This document shows, one piece after another, positions 6,968 through 7,232 of a stretch of DNA of 7,232 nt. How positions within the stretch are numbered: position 1 is the first letter of the stretch; each line of letters begins with the position of its first letter. This DNA comes from Candidatus Methanogasteraceae archaeon UBA261 (lineage in GTDB: Archaea > Halobacteriota > Methanosarcinia > Methanosarcinales > Methanogasteraceae). The position numbers and the translations under genes are program-made. The DNA lies in the NCBI GenBank assembly GCA_002506015.1, contig DAWR01000138.1:1-7232 (forward strand), read 5' to 3'. The notes under the pieces are model-generated. The model did no database searches and was not told the DNA's origin. It saw only the letters and a list, made by a program, of their open reading frames with translations.

Positions 6968-6990
6968 GTTTCATTTCTTATATGTGTTTG
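6968..6990 (+). terminator. T-rich tract after the operon (candidate archaeal terminator)
   Basis: About 28 bp after the last stop codon the + strand is T-rich, with several TTT runs within 23 bases. Archaeal RNA polymerase commonly terminates at such tracts without a hairpin. The inverted repeat 17 bp further on may add to termination. No run longer than three Ts is present, so the support is modest. Confidence 0.25.
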
Positions 6991-7006
6991 GATGAGGTGA
7001 AAAAAC

Positions 7007-7072
7007 CACGAGATTACACACGATTTCACGAGATCAAGACAGAAATCTTGTGGAAATCTGTGCAATCTTGTG
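7007..7072. repeat. Large imperfect inverted repeat (28-nt arms, 10-nt loop) between convergent reading frames
   Basis: The arm at 7007-7034 (CACGAGAT...CACGAGAT) is nearly the reverse complement of 7045-7072 (ATCTTGTG...ATCTTGTG), with a 10-nt loop at 7035-7044. Several mismatches would be G-U pairs in RNA, and one single-base bulge occurs on each side. Each arm is itself built of short repeats of the type CACGAGAT/CACGATTT. Similar 'AATCTGTG'-type sequences occur as dispersed intergenic repeats in many prokaryotic genomes. It could act as a bidirectional terminator or be a short non-coding repeat element. Bases 6941-7006 and this repeat hold no convincing gene. Confidence 0.65.
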
Positions 7073-7073
7073 A

Positions 7074-7220
7074 TTAGCTAACCACGTACCATTTCTTGAA
7101 ATACCTGCTCAAAAACGCAAGATCTATCGCGTCAACGATCTCTCTGTCCTCAAGCACAGCAACGCCATAACCGTCCCTGCAGTGCTTGCAATTAAATTGC
7201 GGTGTCAGATCAAGACGTCT
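7074..7220 (-). CDS. C-terminal end of an unidentified small protein with a CxxC pair, no visible start (possible gene remnant)
   Basis: On the minus strand 48 codons run from base 7220 down to a TAA at 7074-7076. They contain CKHC (residues 11-14), then GYGVAVLEDREIVDAIDLAF and a basic-aromatic end, SRYFKKWYVVS. The stretch looks protein-like, but an in-frame TAG (bases 7221-7223) precedes it, no ATG/GTG/TTG start follows the TAG before the CxxC, and the other two frames also hit stops nearby. It could be the end of a gene broken by a frameshift or nonsense change, a decayed remnant, or a gene with an unusual start. I do not recognise the family. It converges on the operon. Confidence 0.35.
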   Translation of the reverse strand, partial: RRLDLTPQFNCKHCRDGYGVAVLEDREIVDAIDLAFLSRYFKKWYVVS

Positions 7221-7232
7221 CTATGATCGACA

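Noticed and set aside
6997..7077. Small 26-codon frame starting at a GTG after the operon
   Set aside because: It reads straight through the inverted repeat, so its amino acids follow from the repeat and not from protein selection.
1..7232. CRISPR arrays, tRNA or rRNA genes, insertion sequences or attachment sites
   Set aside because: I saw no regularly spaced direct repeats, no tRNA cloverleaf or T-loop signatures, no rRNA-like sequence and no transposase reading frame.

Overview
The window looks like part of a euryarchaeal genome, most likely a methanogen or anaerobic methane/alkane-oxidising relative in the Methanosarcinia/Methanomicrobia/Syntrophoarchaeia range. The evidence is a tetraether-synthase-type radical SAM protein, a TrmB-family regulator, an archaeal HAE3-type RND exporter, two COG1361-type surface proteins, TATA-box promoter structure, and Shine-Dalgarno sites of the GGAGGTGATC type. 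The assignment rests on protein families and not on any RNA marker, so the exact lineage is uncertain.

Layout. (1) Bases 2-1384 (+): a radical SAM protein of the Tes (tetraether lipid synthase) family. Its N-terminus lies upstream of the window, and the first ATG at 86 is internal. (2) Bases 1385-1508: an intergenic promoter region with two TATA-like boxes. Two dyads built from the same TACTG/CAGTA half-sites, each with a 7-bp spacer, flank these boxes. (3) Bases 1509-6940 (+): a compact four-gene cluster with gaps of 22, 23 and 14 bp: a TrmB-family regulator, a 785-residue 12-TM RND/MMPL exporter, and two tandem paralogous secreted, C-terminally anchored COG1361/NEW3-like proteins. (4) Bases 6941-7073: no gene, with a T-rich tract and a large imperfect inverted repeat (7007-7072). 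(5) Bases 7074-7220 (-): the convergent C-terminal end of a small unidentified reading frame with a CxxC pair and no visible start.

How the parts may work together (inference). The TrmB-like protein probably senses a small ligand and controls its own operon through the dyads around the promoter. The RND pump would move a hydrophobic or amphiphilic substrate across the single membrane. The two surface proteins, each with a signal peptide, beta-sandwich domains and one C-terminal membrane anchor, would sit outside the membrane as pump partners or as a pseudoperiplasmic adaptor. The Tes-family gene just upstream makes membrane-lipid handling a tempting theme, but it is separated by a promoter and may be unrelated.
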